Of a DNA stretch of 64,000 nt, positions 17,516 to 26,133 are shown piece after piece (positions within the stretch are counted from its first letter, which is position 1; every line of letters begins with the position of its first letter). A program made the translations under genes and the position numbers. The notes under the pieces are model-generated. The model did not search any database and was not told the origin of the DNA. It saw only the letters and a list, made by a program, of their open reading frames with translations. Source of the stretch: Fimbriimonadaceae bacterium (GTDB taxonomy: Bacteria > Armatimonadota > Fimbriimonadia > Fimbriimonadales > Fimbriimonadaceae); assembly GCA_019694835.1 (NCBI GenBank), contig JAIBBE010000132.1, forward strand, positions 16,702 to 80,701, in the 5' to 3' direction.

Positions 17516-17617
17516 GGGTGGCCGGGGTGATGAATTGTGCACCCCGGCGCTGCCAATTGCGGAAGGCTGTTGGCGTTTGGCAGAACCGGGGTGCACAATT
17601 CATCACCCCGGCCACCC
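17516..17617. repeat. Family C palindromic element, copy C1
   Basis: Perfect 32-bp inverted repeat: left arm 17516-17547 begins GGGTGGCCGGGGTGATGAAT, right arm 17586-17617 is its reverse complement, around a 38-bp centre that itself contains CTGCCAA...TTGGCAG. It lies between clpX and the dapA-like gene. A second copy is at 25049-25152. No T-tract follows, so it is not a classical terminator, although the RNA would form a very stable hairpin. Confidence 0.9.
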
Positions 17618-17697
17618 GTCCCTTATGATTCATCGCGCCGCTTCAGAAGCTCCCCGCTACCCGTCCCCCGCCACCCGCTACCAGTCTAAAATAGGCG

Positions 17698-18579
17698 ATG
17701 CACTGGCACGGTGTCTTCCCGGCAATTACGACCCCTTTCAAACCCGACCTCATCATCGATCACGAGTTTCTGGCAAAGCACGTGAAGTGGCTGGTCGAGG
17801 CGGGCTGCAAAGGAATCGTTCCGCTTGGTTCCCTGGGCGAGGCGGCCACGCTCACCTTCGATGAGAAGGTCGCCATCCTCGAAACCTGTGTAGAAGCTGT
17901 TCAAGTGCCCATCGTCGCTGGGGTTTCCGGGCTCTCGACCAAGGAGGCAGTGGAACTCGCGAAAGCGGCTAAAGGCGCGGGATGTCAAGGACTGATGGTT
18001 TTGCCGCCTTACGTCTATCGAGGCGATTGGCGCGAGACGAGGGCCCACCTTGAGGCGATCATTTCGGCGACGAACCTGAGTTGCATGCTCTACAACAACC
18101 CGATTGCCTACGGCACCGACATCCTGCCCACCCAGATCGCTGAGCTTGCCGCACACGCGAACTTGCACGCAGTGAAAGAGTCGAGCGCAGATATTCGGCG
18201 CGTCACCGCGATCCGCGAGATTCTCGGCGACCGCCTTGCCATCTTCGTCGGAGTCGACGATATCCTGCTCGAAGGCGTCGAAGCAGGCGCTGTCGGCTGG
18301 ATCGCTGGCCTCGTTAGCGCCTTTCCTAAGGAGTCTGTCGACCTTTTCAACTTCGCGATGGAGGGACGGATTCAGGAAGCGCGGGGACTCTACGAGTGGT
18401 TCCTCCCGCTTTTGCGCTTGGACACGGTACCCAAGTTTGTCCAGCTGATCAAGCTGGTTCAGGAGGAAGTCGGCATGGGCAGCGAGCGTGTCCGCCCGCC
18501 TCGTCTCGAACTGGTTGGCCCGGACCGCGAAGCGACCCTGGCACTCATTCGCGATTGCATCGCCCGCCGACCGACTTAG
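17698..18579 (+). CDS. DapA/N-acetylneuraminate lyase superfamily aldolase
   Basis: A 293-residue TIM-barrel class I aldolase. The Schiff-base Lys160 (LHAVKESSAD) and Tyr132 (LYNNPIAYG) are in place. The substrate-binding motif reads GSLGEAATL instead of the GTTGE of true dihydrodipicolinate synthases, so it may act on another 2-oxo acid (e.g. 4-hydroxy-2-oxoglutarate or a keto-deoxy sugar acid) and I leave the symbol empty. dapL occurs elsewhere in the window but is not linked. TAAAAT (17687-17692) is five bases before the ATG with no Shine-Dalgarno, consistent with leaderless initiation. Repeat B3 starts directly after the stop. Confidence 0.85.
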   Translation: MHWHGVFPAITTPFKPDLIIDHEFLAKHVKWLVEAGCKGIVPLGSLGEAATLTFDEKVAILETCVEAVQVPIVAGVSGLSTKEAVELAKAAKGAGCQGLMVLPPYVYRGDWRETRAHLEAIISATNLSCMLYNNPIAYGTDILPTQIAELAAHANLHAVKESSADIRRVTAIREILGDRLAIFVGVDDILLEGVEAGAVGWIAGLVSAFPKESVDLFNFAMEGRIQEARGLYEWFLPLLRLDTVPKFVQLIKLVQEEVGMGSERVRPPRLELVGPDREATLALIRDCIARRPT

Positions 18580-18581
18580 CG

Positions 18582-18656
18582 CCCCTCTCCTGCGCCCTCA
18601 AGCCTTGGCCAGCCCTAAACGATCGCGGCGGAGGAGAGGGGGTGGGGGAGAGGTGC
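18582..18656. repeat. Family B palindromic element, copy B3
   Basis: CCCCTCTCCTGCGCCC on the left and GGCGGAGGAGAGGGGG on the right, then a direct tail TGGGGGAGAGGTG. It begins a few bases after the stop codon of the dapA-like gene. Same layout as copies at 9035-9110, 24314-24388 and 55208-55282. Confidence 0.8.
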
Positions 18657-18764
18657 CGACGAGAATCACCGGGACGAAAGCGGCCACTCCTTGGAGGACA
18701 AAGAAAGTGCCGGCCGACCTCAATGAGGCCGGACCGGCGTTGTCGTCTCCTTTGGGTTGAAGGC

Positions 18765-19289
18765 TTAGTTGACGCGAAGGTAGTCCATACCCACGTATCC
18801 CGGAAGTGGGCCGTTGCCTTGGATCTCCACCGAGATGAACGGGATGGTCGAGCCCCAACCGCGCCATTGCCAGGCAAGGTTGTTGACAGGAGCGACCGCG
18901 ATGCCGACGATGCCTCCACCTGCGTTGCGGAAGATGAACTTGGCTTGAGTGACCGCAATACCGGCGTTCGGAACTCGGAAGTGACCGCCGAACTTCGTCT
19001 GGTAGGTTTGGAAGCGGATCATCACGTTCGTGCCGCGACCAAACATCGCATGGGGAGCGGAGAGCGGGGGCAGAAGGGGGGCGCCCGTCACGACCAGCGC
19101 ATTGGCGGCCGGAACACGGCTGAACCCACCGAAGCCAGCGAAGCCGGGGAAGCCCGCATAGGCACCAGCGGCGAGATTGAAGTGCTCGGTCTTCGGCGTT
19201 CCAAACGGAGCGATGGGAACGAGGACGGCGTGTGCGCCAACAGCGCTGGCGAGAGTGGCGAGAGTGAGAAGGTTCTTGATGTTTCGCAT
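18765..19289 (-). CDS. Secreted protein of unknown function
   Basis: A 174-residue protein with a signal peptide (MRNIKNLLTLATLASAVGAHA) and a mature part rich in Gly, Phe and Ala (FPGFAGFGGFSRVP), predicted to be beta-rich and extracellular. No recognisable domain or C-terminal sorting signal. A strong ribosome-binding site (GGAGG) lies five bases before the ATG at 19289, so this gene uses a leadered transcript, unlike many neighbours. It stands alone between repeat B3 and the nested A4 repeat. Confidence 0.65.
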   Translation of the reverse strand: MRNIKNLLTLATLASAVGAHAVLVPIAPFGTPKTEHFNLAAGAYAGFPGFAGFGGFSRVPAANALVVTGAPLLPPLSAPHAMFGRGTNVMIRFQTYQTKFGGHFRVPNAGIAVTQAKFIFRNAGGGIVGIAVAPVNNLAWQWRGWGSTIPFISVEIQGNGPLPGYVGMDYLRVN

Positions 19290-19430
19290 GGTTCCTCCGA
19301 TATTTTCGGTTTAAGCGCGGTGCTCTTTTCGCACCGTCTGAAAGGTAAGTCCCCTTCGCGCCCCGCATTGTTTTCGGATTGGGACTTTGGTTGCAGTCCC
19401 TAAGCTGGAGGAACCCGGCCCGGCCGTACT

Positions 19431-19564
19431 GCTGGCAACCTGCAGACGACCTTGTACCGCTGGCGTCCCGCCGGCACGCGGCATTTCAAACGGTGGCGCA
19501 ATTGGGGTCTCTCCGGAGTGCCGGCGGGACGCCAGCGGTACAAGGTCGTCTGCAGGTTGCCAGC
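19431..19564. repeat. Nested family A repeat with perfect 47-bp arms, copy A4
   Basis: Left arm 19431-19477 and right arm 19518-19564 are exact reverse complements over 47 bp, separated by 40 bp. The inner core (19454-19541) is a normal A element (GTACCGCTGGCGTCCCGCCG...). The outer arms (GCTGGCAACCTGC...GCAGGTTGCCAGC) look like a second A element into which the inner one was inserted. It lies in the 330-bp gap between two convergent-side secreted-protein genes; nothing else is seen in that gap. Confidence 0.85.
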
Positions 19565-19622
19565 TATGCTTGCGGCGGCTTGAATCCCTGGCGACGCAAG
19601 GGTCAACCGTCGGGAAAGCGAG

Positions 19623-20585
19623 TTACATCACACGTGGAAACTTGAAATCCTCGTCCTTCATCGGCTCGCTCCACGACCAGCGGGCTTGCCATTGGGTTTC
19701 CAGTTTCGCCCCGTTCTTCCGGATGGTCTTCACCCGGATGGCGAGCGGAAGGAAGTGCTGGGCATCGAAGCGAGCTTCGATTTCCTCCGCTCGTGGAGTC
19801 GTCCGGGTAGCCAGGACGCGATAATACTTCTGCGGAGGACCCCCGTCCTTCGGAACGACCTGCCGCATCTCTATGGTCGACTTGAATCCACCTTTGCCTT
19901 GGGCAAGCTCGGCAAAAAGGGGCTTCCAACTGTCTTGCCCGGTGACCAAGCCATCGAATATCTCTCTGGGGAAATTAAGGGACCAAGTCTCCACCAAGTT
20001 GGCGTTGCCACCAGACGGGATCTTCTTCCACGTTCCAGCTTCCAGCATGGCCTTGCCGGAGGCCGGGTTGGCCATCAGTCGCCCGGTCTTCGTTGGGTCG
20101 GTGGGAAGGTTGTATTCAATCGCGAATTCCTGGCCGCTGCGGATCTTGTAGGTATTCGTCACGCGTCCCGAAAGCTCGCCATTGTCCAGGATCAAGGATG
20201 CGATGCCGACGACGCCCTTAAGACTCTTCATGGTTTGGCCTACACGGTCTCCAAGCTGTTCGAAGGTCAGGTCGGACTCCTGCCAACCGTTCGTTTTCGG
20301 CGGCGCAATCTTGACGTTCACTTTCGGCGGCTCAGGAATCGTGGGAATGTCCTTCTTCGGTCCGGCATCGGGTGTGGACGGACCAGGCTTGGTCGGATTG
20401 GAGGCGTCTGGGTTGGTGGCATCAGGTGAGTCGGGCTCCGTTCGAGGCGCATCCTTGCCACCGCTGAAGGTTGTGTCGGGAGGCGTGTAGTTCGTAGCCA
20501 CGTCCTCTTTCTTGCCCGAGCAGCCCACCATCACCAGCGCGGACACCAACACCAGAACTCTTCGATCTCTCATAGCTTTTATCAT
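19623..20585 (-). CDS. Lipoprotein with proline-rich linker and LolA-like region
   Basis: About 320 residues. Signal peptide with lipobox VGCSG, then a long Pro/Asp/Thr-rich linker (DSPDATNPDASNPTKPGPST) and a C-terminal beta-rich domain (TFEQLGDRVGQTMKSLKGVVGIASLI; EFAIEYNLPTDPTKTGRLMANP) that recalls outer-membrane-lipoprotein-sorting or DUF1571-type domains, though I cannot assign it firmly. ATG 20585 overlaps the stop of the upstream GH57 gene (ATGA); ATG 20573 is an alternative. It is probably co-translated with the GH57 gene and anchored to a membrane. Confidence 0.65.
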   Translation of the reverse strand: MIKAMRDRRVLVLVSALVMVGCSGKKEDVATNYTPPDTTFSGGKDAPRTEPDSPDATNPDASNPTKPGPSTPDAGPKKDIPTIPEPPKVNVKIAPPKTNGWQESDLTFEQLGDRVGQTMKSLKGVVGIASLILDNGELSGRVTNTYKIRSGQEFAIEYNLPTDPTKTGRLMANPASGKAMLEAGTWKKIPSGGNANLVETWSLNFPREIFDGLVTGQDSWKPLFAELAQGKGGFKSTIEMRQVVPKDGGPPQKYYRVLATRTTPRAEEIEARFDAQHFLPLAIRVKTIRKNGAKLETQWQARWSWSEPMKDEDFKFPRVM

Positions 20586-22285
20586 GCGACCGGGGCGGGG
20601 ACTTTGTCCAGCTTCGCCCAGTAGCTCAAATCCAATTCGGGGAAGGCCGCGTCCTTGCGCCGGCAATCCTCAAGGAACTCGGTCTCCTCGGCATCCAGCT
20701 TTACACCCGTATGAACACGGTCCGCCATCATTGCTAGACGCTCGAAACGCTCGACGTGATCGGCAAATCGGATTTCTGCATAGTCGCGAGCGGCCCAGGT
20801 CGAGATCAGGAACTGCCAGTCCGAGGCTTCGGCGAGCAAAAGCTCCCTTGCCGCCTGGATGACGATAGGCTCGGCCGCACCGGTGGCGTATTCGCGCGCC
20901 ATCTGCCGCATCTTCTTCTCGGCGGCGTAAAGCTTCTCCCAGGTCCACAGGTTGTCGTTATTGATCCAGATGTGGTGATAGCCGCCCTCGCCCCACGAGC
21001 CTTCCGGCAGATGGATGTGATGCCGTGCAGGCTCCTCGTCGATCACATCGCCACCGGAGACCATCTCCAGGTCTGGGTCAGCGTGCATCTGCTTGGCAAC
21101 CTCATAGAGGAACTCCGGTCCCTCCCACCACCAGTGCCCGAAGAGTTCGGTGTCGTACATCGCGACCAGCGTCCCCACCCGATCCGCCACGCCTTTGTAG
21201 TTCGCGAGCGTCGCCTTGACCAGCTTCACGAAGTCCTCGGCATGGGCCGGAATGTTTTCGTAGGCCTTCCACGGATCGTACGGCTGCTTGCCGCCTAGAT
21301 CCGATTTGTTCTCGCTGATCCGCCAGTATCGATGCCGTCCGGGATAAAGCTGCTTGTGGAACTCGAGGTACGCCGGGTCGCCTGGATAGCCAACATCACC
21401 CGACCAGACGCGGACCGTCGTATGAGGGTCGCGGGCGAAGCAGGTGACTCCGAGCCCCACCTGATAGTGCTCGTACTCGCTACGGTACTCAGCGGGCGGG
21501 GTGAACATCTTCTTGGCCCGCGCGAAAAGCTCGGCAAGCTGGGGGAAGTTGGCGGCATACGTCCCCAGCGGCTCACCGCCCCGAATCATGTGCGAATCGA
21601 CAAAGAAGTACTCCAGGCCGTTCTCGCGCAGGATTTCGTCGACGGCCTTACGCGTCCACGTGCTCTGATCGTCGCCGGTTGGGGCTTTCCAGTCGTAGGC
21701 GGGACGATAGGCGCACTCGGGAAGCCAGATGCCGCGCGGCTGCCTGCCAAAGCGCTTCTTGTAAGTGTCGACCCCGAGCTTGACCTGCGCCTGGACCGAC
21801 TCGTCGGTGCCGAGGAGCGGGAAGTAGCCGTGGGTCGCGCCGCACGTGATGATCTCGATCATCCCTTCGTCCTGGAAGAACTTGAACCCCTCGCAGATCG
21901 AGCGGTTCCACTGGTGCTTGAACTGGACGAGCGCGCGCGTGTAGACCCGCTGCCACATCGCCGCCAGCCCCTCCATCCAGAGCGGGCCGTTCAGGTGGAA
22001 CTGCTTTTGGTCGGCGATTGCCGCATCGATCTTCTCCTGGCAGTACTCGCAGAATCCCTCTTTGAAGCTCGGATCGTCAAGCTGCTCGGCGAGAATCGGC
22101 GAGATATTGATCGTCCAGCGAGGCGCGATGCCTTGGTTTCGCAACCGATCCAGCGCATCCAGGATCGGAAGATAGCACTCCGCCGCCGACTCAAAAATCC
22201 AGTCCGTCCCATGGGGTGACTTGCCATGCGACAAAACGTACGGCATGTGCGAGTGGAGGCATAAAAGGAATCGGCCAACCGGCAT
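20582..22285 (-). CDS. Glycoside hydrolase family 57, probable 1,4-alpha-glucan branching enzyme
   Basis: About 567 residues in the length range of GH57 branching enzymes. The N-terminal HSHMPYV motif, the nucleophile in WLPECAYRP (Glu190) and the acid/base in AMYDTELFGHWW (Asp378) are present, followed by the C-terminal helical domain (about 430-560). It would make alpha-1,6 branches in glycogen in the cytoplasm; alpha-amylase-like activity cannot be excluded. The frame extends to 22294, but TACAAT (22293-22298) overlaps that ATG and sits seven bases before the ATG at 22285, which I therefore choose. It is followed without a gap by a lipoprotein gene. Confidence 0.88.
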   Translation of the reverse strand: MPVGRFLLCLHSHMPYVLSHGKSPHGTDWIFESAAECYLPILDALDRLRNQGIAPRWTINISPILAEQLDDPSFKEGFCEYCQEKIDAAIADQKQFHLNGPLWMEGLAAMWQRVYTRALVQFKHQWNRSICEGFKFFQDEGMIEIITCGATHGYFPLLGTDESVQAQVKLGVDTYKKRFGRQPRGIWLPECAYRPAYDWKAPTGDDQSTWTRKAVDEILRENGLEYFFVDSHMIRGGEPLGTYAANFPQLAELFARAKKMFTPPAEYRSEYEHYQVGLGVTCFARDPHTTVRVWSGDVGYPGDPAYLEFHKQLYPGRHRYWRISENKSDLGGKQPYDPWKAYENIPAHAEDFVKLVKATLANYKGVADRVGTLVAMYDTELFGHWWWEGPEFLYEVAKQMHADPDLEMVSGGDVIDEEPARHHIHLPEGSWGEGGYHHIWINNDNLWTWEKLYAAEKKMRQMAREYATGAAEPIVIQAARELLLAEASDWQFLISTWAARDYAEIRFADHVERFERLAMMADRVHTGVKLDAEETEFLEDCRRKDAAFPELDLSYWAKLDKVPAPVA

Positions 22286-22292
22286 CGGGCTC

Positions 22293-22298
22293 ATTGTA
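22293..22298 (-). promoter_or_regulatory. -10-like TACAAT fixing the GH57 start
   Basis: TACAAT on the minus strand, seven bases before ATG 22285 and overlapping the alternative ATG 22294. It follows the leaderless pattern seen before many genes in this window. Confidence 0.5.
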
Positions 22299-22388
22299 TC
22301 CGTTCGCCGGGTGAGGGCGGGTTGGCCGCAAGCAAAGCAACCCCGCCAGCAACAGCAGGCAGGGTTGGGAGGATCGGAACGAAGAGGC

Positions 22389-23018
22389 TTAGGCCTTGTT
22401 GCGCCGCCGACGAATCAGGGCCAGAGCGCCGAGACCGAGAGCAGCCATGGTGCCAGGCTCAGGAACCGGCTCGCAGAATTCAGCGCCTTCGAGGCGGATG
22501 CCGTATTCGCCATCGGAGAACGAACTGCCAGCCCAACCGACAATCGGGCCGCCCGCACCCGGTCCATCCGGAGCACGCTCTGCGCCAAATGGTCCGTCGA
22601 GCCAAATCTCGCCGCCAGGGCTCATGGCATCGTGGTCATACGCGCTGATCGCGAGGAAGTACATTCCGCCCGACGTCAGGAACGCGCTGGTCAGAGTCGA
22701 CTGGAATGTGGAGGCGCTGTCGTCGTTGAACGTCACGCCCATGCCTGCCGAATTGAACAGGAAGAGCTGGGTGTCGATACTGGTCAAACCAACCGTCGTC
22801 GCACGGAAGTGATGCGGATCGGGGATATGGATACAGTACATATCCTCTTCATCCGGGACGGGTCCACCGAGGTGACCGGTGATCAAGTCGAGCGAACCCG
22901 CACCGACCGTAATCTGTCCGGGGGGCAGAGGGCCAGCATCACCGACCTCGGCCCAAACGCCAGCGGAAGCGAAACTACAAAGACAAGCGGCCATCGCCGT
23001 AATCACAAGAGACTTCAT
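22389..23018 (-). CDS. PEP-CTERM-anchored exported protein
   Basis: A 209-residue protein with a signal peptide (MKSLVITAMAACLCSFASAG) and a C-terminal PEP-CTERM tripartite signal: VPEPGTM, a hydrophobic segment AALGLGALALI and RRRRNKA. The mature domain (VPDEEDMYCIHIPDP; IDTQLFLFNSAGMGVTFNDD) resembles pre-peptidase C-terminal-type or DVUA-like beta-sandwich domains common in PEP-CTERM proteins. It is normally processed by an exosortase, not encoded in this window. The start at 23018 has GGAG eight bases upstream; a longer frame to 23099 lacks a signal peptide. It probably ends up at the cell surface or in the extracellular matrix. Confidence 0.8.
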   Translation of the reverse strand: MKSLVITAMAACLCSFASAGVWAEVGDAGPLPPGQITVGAGSLDLITGHLGGPVPDEEDMYCIHIPDPHHFRATTVGLTSIDTQLFLFNSAGMGVTFNDDSASTFQSTLTSAFLTSGGMYFLAISAYDHDAMSPGGEIWLDGPFGAERAPDGPGAGGPIVGWAGSSFSDGEYGIRLEGAEFCEPVPEPGTMAALGLGALALIRRRRNKA

Positions 23019-23181
23019 TAGGTGTTCTCCATTCGATATATAAATGACTCGGCTGTATGGAACAGCGAGATGAACGTAGGGTAACAGCGTTCCGGACAAA
23101 AACCAAGGATTTCAGCGAAAACCTGGTACGTTTGCAGGTCGAGTCCGGCAAGACTTCTTGTTCGCTACGCGGAGCTGGCGG

Positions 23182-24249
23182 CTAAACCTCTAGTTTCAAC
23201 TGGCCGGAAGCTCCGCGTTCGAGGTCGAGCAGCCATTGCTTTCGCCAGAGTCCGCCTCCGTATCCGCACAACGTGCCGTCCGAGCGGACCACTCGGTGAC
23301 AGGGCACGATGATCGCGAGGCGGTTGTCGCCGTTGGCCCGACCGATGGCGCGCTGCGCATCGGGCCTCCCAATGGCCACCGCTTGGTCGCCATACGATCG
23401 GGTCCTGCCGTAGGGAATCGTTAAGAGTTCGCGCCAAGCCGCGACCTGAAAGTCCGTCCCGCGAAGGACGACGGGAGTTTGAAACTCAGTCAATTCACCC
23501 TCGAAATAGGCACCGAGTTCCGATTCGATCTGATCGAGCACGGCATGATGGCCGGGGACGATGGCCGACTCGAAGCGACGCCGAAGCGTGTGCAGTTGGG
23601 TCTCCAGCATCCGCCGGTCGACGAACTCGAGCAGCGCCAGCCCCTCGTCGTTGCCCAGAGCCAGCATTGCCCCGAGCGGGGTGTCCAGCCAACGGGCGAA
23701 GAGGCACGGCAGTTCGCGGGCCCTGGCGGGCGGTTCGCCTATGATCTTCGCAAACGCATCGCGGAAACCGCTGACTGACTCGTATCCATGGTCGAAACCG
23801 AGATCGCTCACTTGTCCTCCCTTTCGGACTTGTGCAAGTGCCTGACCCATGCGCCGAGCGCGATGGTAGGCGTGGAAAGTCATCCCGTAATGACTTTTGA
23901 AGTAGCGCCGAACCCTCGAGGGATCAAGGCTTAGGTCGCGCAGGTCCTGCTCGCGCAATCGCCGTTCAGGCGATTCGTCCACGGACTTCATTAGCCGCTG
24001 CACCCAATCCGGCGCCCGCTCAACCCGGTCCATCGGGCGGCAACGACGACACGGTCGATAACCGGCATGGAGTGCATCGGAGGCTCGGGCGAAGAACTCG
24101 ACGTTCTTCCGAAACGGTGTTCGAGCCGGACATGACGGCTTGCAGAAGATCTTGGTGGTGCGCACCGCGACGACGAATATCCCATCGTAGCTGGCATCGC
24201 TCGCTTCGACAGCAGCATACATTTCGTCCTCGCATGGCAACCGGATCAT
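23182..24249 (-). CDS. ada: Bifunctional DNA-repair methyltransferase/transcriptional regulator Ada
   Basis: A 355-residue protein with all Ada parts: zinc/methyl-phosphotriester-accepting domain (Cys36, Cys40, Cys67, Cys70), AraC-type helix-turn-helix (about 80-180) and the O6-alkylguanine methyltransferase domain with acceptor Cys317 in IVPCHRVV. It removes methyl groups from DNA and, when methylated on the N-terminal Cys, activates adaptive-response genes. TAGCCT (24256-24261) is six bases before the ATG with no Shine-Dalgarno. No alkB or alkA gene is adjacent. Confidence 0.94.
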   Translation of the reverse strand: MIRLPCEDEMYAAVEASDASYDGIFVVAVRTTKIFCKPSCPARTPFRKNVEFFARASDALHAGYRPCRRCRPMDRVERAPDWVQRLMKSVDESPERRLREQDLRDLSLDPSRVRRYFKSHYGMTFHAYHRARRMGQALAQVRKGGQVSDLGFDHGYESVSGFRDAFAKIIGEPPARARELPCLFARWLDTPLGAMLALGNDEGLALLEFVDRRMLETQLHTLRRRFESAIVPGHHAVLDQIESELGAYFEGELTEFQTPVVLRGTDFQVAAWRELLTIPYGRTRSYGDQAVAIGRPDAQRAIGRANGDNRLAIIVPCHRVVRSDGTLCGYGGGLWRKQWLLDLERGASGQLKLEV

Positions 24250-24313
24250 GCGAGGAGGCTACCGCACGCCGTGGATCCCCATGCCACCGATTTTCTGACA
24301 CCGATGTCCGATT

Positions 24314-24442
24314 CCCCTCTCCTGTGCCCCTTCGATCTGGGTTGCGGTTGACTTGGCGGCGGAGGAGAGGGGTTGGGTGAGAGGTGACACCGTGAACTTC
24401 CGATCTGGGGAATCCGGAATGCCGGCGGGACGCCAGCGGTAC
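24314..24442. repeat. Family B element (B4) followed by half of a family A element (A5)
   Basis: B4 runs CCCCTCTCCTGTGCCCC to GGCGGAGGAGAGGGG with the tail GGGTGAGAGGTG (about 24314-24388). Thirty bases on, only the right half of A (GCCGGCGGGACGCCAGCGG, 24421-24442) is present. The B-then-half-A order recalls the composite in fdhA. The block fills the gap between ada and the thioredoxin-like gene and ends about ten bases before that gene's putative -10 box. Confidence 0.8.
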
Positions 24443-24462
24443 ATTTCGTCCACAATGCGATC

Positions 24463-25008
24463 ATGAAGACTCGCCTCATCTCCCTCGCCCTCGTCGCCCT
24501 GATCAGCGTCGGCGCATTCGCCCAGACCCCCAAAGACGTCAAGACCCTCCTCGCCGAAGCTGGGTCGAAAGCCAAGTCGGAGAAGAAGAACGTCTTGGTC
24601 GTGTTCCATGCTTCGTGGTGCGGGTGGTGCCATAAGTTCGAGGACTTCATGGCACTCAAGCAGTTCGCTCCGGTCTTCGATGCGAACTACGTGACGGTCC
24701 GCGTCGACGTCATGGAGCAGCCGGACAAAGCAAGCCTCATGAACCCAGGCGGCGGCGAACTGCTCACCAAACTGACCGGTGGAGTTCAGACCGGCATCCC
24801 TTACTTCGCGGTCCTCGATCCGAGCGGCAAGAAGATCATGGATTCCATCCGGCCCGTTGAAGGGAAGAAGGGGGGCAACATCGGGCATCCCGCCGCGCCC
24901 GAGGAAATCGCGTGGTTCATGGAGGTCCTCAAGAAGACGGCGAAACACATGAAGCCCGCGGAGAGCAAGGCGATTGAGGACTGGCTGAAGGCCCAGAAGC
25001 TCGGTTGA
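24463..25008 (+). CDS. Exported thioredoxin-fold protein
   Basis: A 181-residue protein with a signal peptide (MKTRLISLALVALISVGAFA) and a thioredoxin fold whose active site reads ASWCGWCHKFEDF (CxxC with Gly-Trp), like DUF255/thioredoxin_7 proteins. The cis-Pro region is GIPYFAVLDPSGK. The likely role is disulfide reduction or exchange outside the cytoplasm; the partner is unknown. CACAAT (24451-24456) is six bases before the ATG and no Shine-Dalgarno is visible, although the signal peptide makes it an exported product. It stands alone between repeats B4/A5 and C2. Confidence 0.82.
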   Translation: MKTRLISLALVALISVGAFAQTPKDVKTLLAEAGSKAKSEKKNVLVVFHASWCGWCHKFEDFMALKQFAPVFDANYVTVRVDVMEQPDKASLMNPGGGELLTKLTGGVQTGIPYFAVLDPSGKKIMDSIRPVEGKKGGNIGHPAAPEEIAWFMEVLKKTAKHMKPAESKAIEDWLKAQKLG

Positions 25009-25048
25009 GAAAAAGCCAGGCCCCCAATCCGTGGGAGGATGGCCAAGG

Positions 25049-25152
25049 GGGTGGCCGGGGTGATGAAATTGTGCACCCCGGTTCGGCCGTTCGGTGACAG
25101 GATTCTGCAGTTGGCAGCGCCGGGGTGCACAATTTCATCACCCCGGCCACCC
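25049..25152. repeat. Family C palindromic element, copy C2
   Basis: Perfect 33-bp arms (25049-25081 and 25120-25152) with the same sequence as C1 apart from one extra A (GATGAAATTG for GATGAATTG) matched in both arms. The 38-bp centre differs from C1 except for TTGGCAG. A paired change in both arms suggests that the hairpin, not only the sequence, is kept. Confidence 0.9.
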
Positions 25153-25243
25153 GAATTGTTTTCTTTCCAACGCGAGCGCAAGCGTGCCTTGGGACTCGGA
25201 GTGACGATCTGAAGGTTCATTGACCCACCCTCGGGACGCAGCG

Positions 25244-25279
25244 TACAAACAAGGCCGCCACCCGTGGGAAGGTGGCGGC
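25244..25279 (-). terminator. Intrinsic terminator after tsf
   Basis: On the minus strand: GCCGCCACC, an 8-base loop, GGTGGCGGC, then CTTGTTTGT. It lies 25 bases beyond the tsf stop and closes the rpsB-tsf operon. Confidence 0.7.
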
Positions 25280-25303
25280 ATGAAATCTCGCGCCTTAAGC
25301 CGG

Positions 25304-26131
25304 TTACTCGCCGACGGCGAGTCTCGTGAAACCAACGACCTTGATGGTGCCGCCCTGTTCCTTCAGGTACTGGCTCACGGTCTTCTTATTGTCCGCATAG
25401 AACGGCTGCTCGAGGAGGACTTGCGTCTGGAAGAACTCCTTGTTGACGCGACCACGGGCGATGTTGGCGGCAACGTCGGCGTTCTTGCCTTCGTTGACGG
25501 CGCGCTGGGTCTCCGTCTCGATTTCCTTCTCGATGATGTCGGCCGGAACCTCTTCCTTCTCGATGTACTTCGGAGATGAGGCCACACACTGAATGGCGAG
25601 CTTTTGCCCCGCTTCCATCAGATTGGGAGAGTCGCCTTCGAGGACGACAGCCGCAGCCTTGGTCTTGTCGTGGTGGACATAGACGGCGACATTGCTGCCC
25701 GAAAGGTGGACGGCCTTGGCAACCTTGATATTCTCGCGAATCTTGGCCACGGACTCTTCAACCAAGGCACCGACCGTCTTGTCGCCCGCCTTGATCGCCA
25801 GGGGATCAGCGGTGGGGTCTTGGTCCACATAGGCCTTGGCGATCATCTCAGCGGTGGCGATGAAGTCCGGGTTCTTGGCGACGAAGTCGGTCTCGGATTC
25901 GAGCACAACGCCACCGACATTCTTGTTCCCCGCATCGGCGACGAACATCGCTACACCGGCACTCGTGGTTCGATCGGCTCGCTTCGCCGCAGCTGCTTTA
26001 CCTTTCTCGCGGAGGATCTGCTTGGCCTTCTCATAGTCCCCACCGGCTTCGGTGAGGGCGGCCTTGCACTCCATGACCGGAGCATCGGTCTCAGAGCGCA
26101 GTTTCATGACTAACTTGGCATCAATCTCCAT
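25304..26131 (-). CDS. tsf: Translation elongation factor Ts
   Basis: A 275-residue guanine-nucleotide exchange factor for EF-Tu. The N-terminal UBA-like domain holds VMKLRSETDAPVMECKAAL; the core carries the paired TDFVAKN motif (SETDFVAKNPDF) contacting EF-Tu; the C-terminal part ends QYLKEQGGTIKVVGFTRLAVGE. The first signature deviates slightly (TDAPVMECK where TGAGMMDCK is usual). It is located three bases after rpsB in the conserved rpsB-tsf operon and is probably translated from the same mRNA. Confidence 0.97.
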   Translation of the reverse strand: MEIDAKLVMKLRSETDAPVMECKAALTEAGGDYEKAKQILREKGKAAAAKRADRTTSAGVAMFVADAGNKNVGGVVLESETDFVAKNPDFIATAEMIAKAYVDQDPTADPLAIKAGDKTVGALVEESVAKIRENIKVAKAVHLSGSNVAVYVHHDKTKAAAVVLEGDSPNLMEAGQKLAIQCVASSPKYIEKEEVPADIIEKEIETETQRAVNEGKNADVAANIARGRVNKEFFQTQVLLEQPFYADNKKTVSQYLKEQGGTIKVVGFTRLAVGE

Positions 26132-26133
26132 TC

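Noticed and set aside
17516..17617. Intrinsic terminator of clpX
   Set aside because: The stem is strong but no T-run follows on either strand, and the same element recurs elsewhere; it is treated as a repeat.
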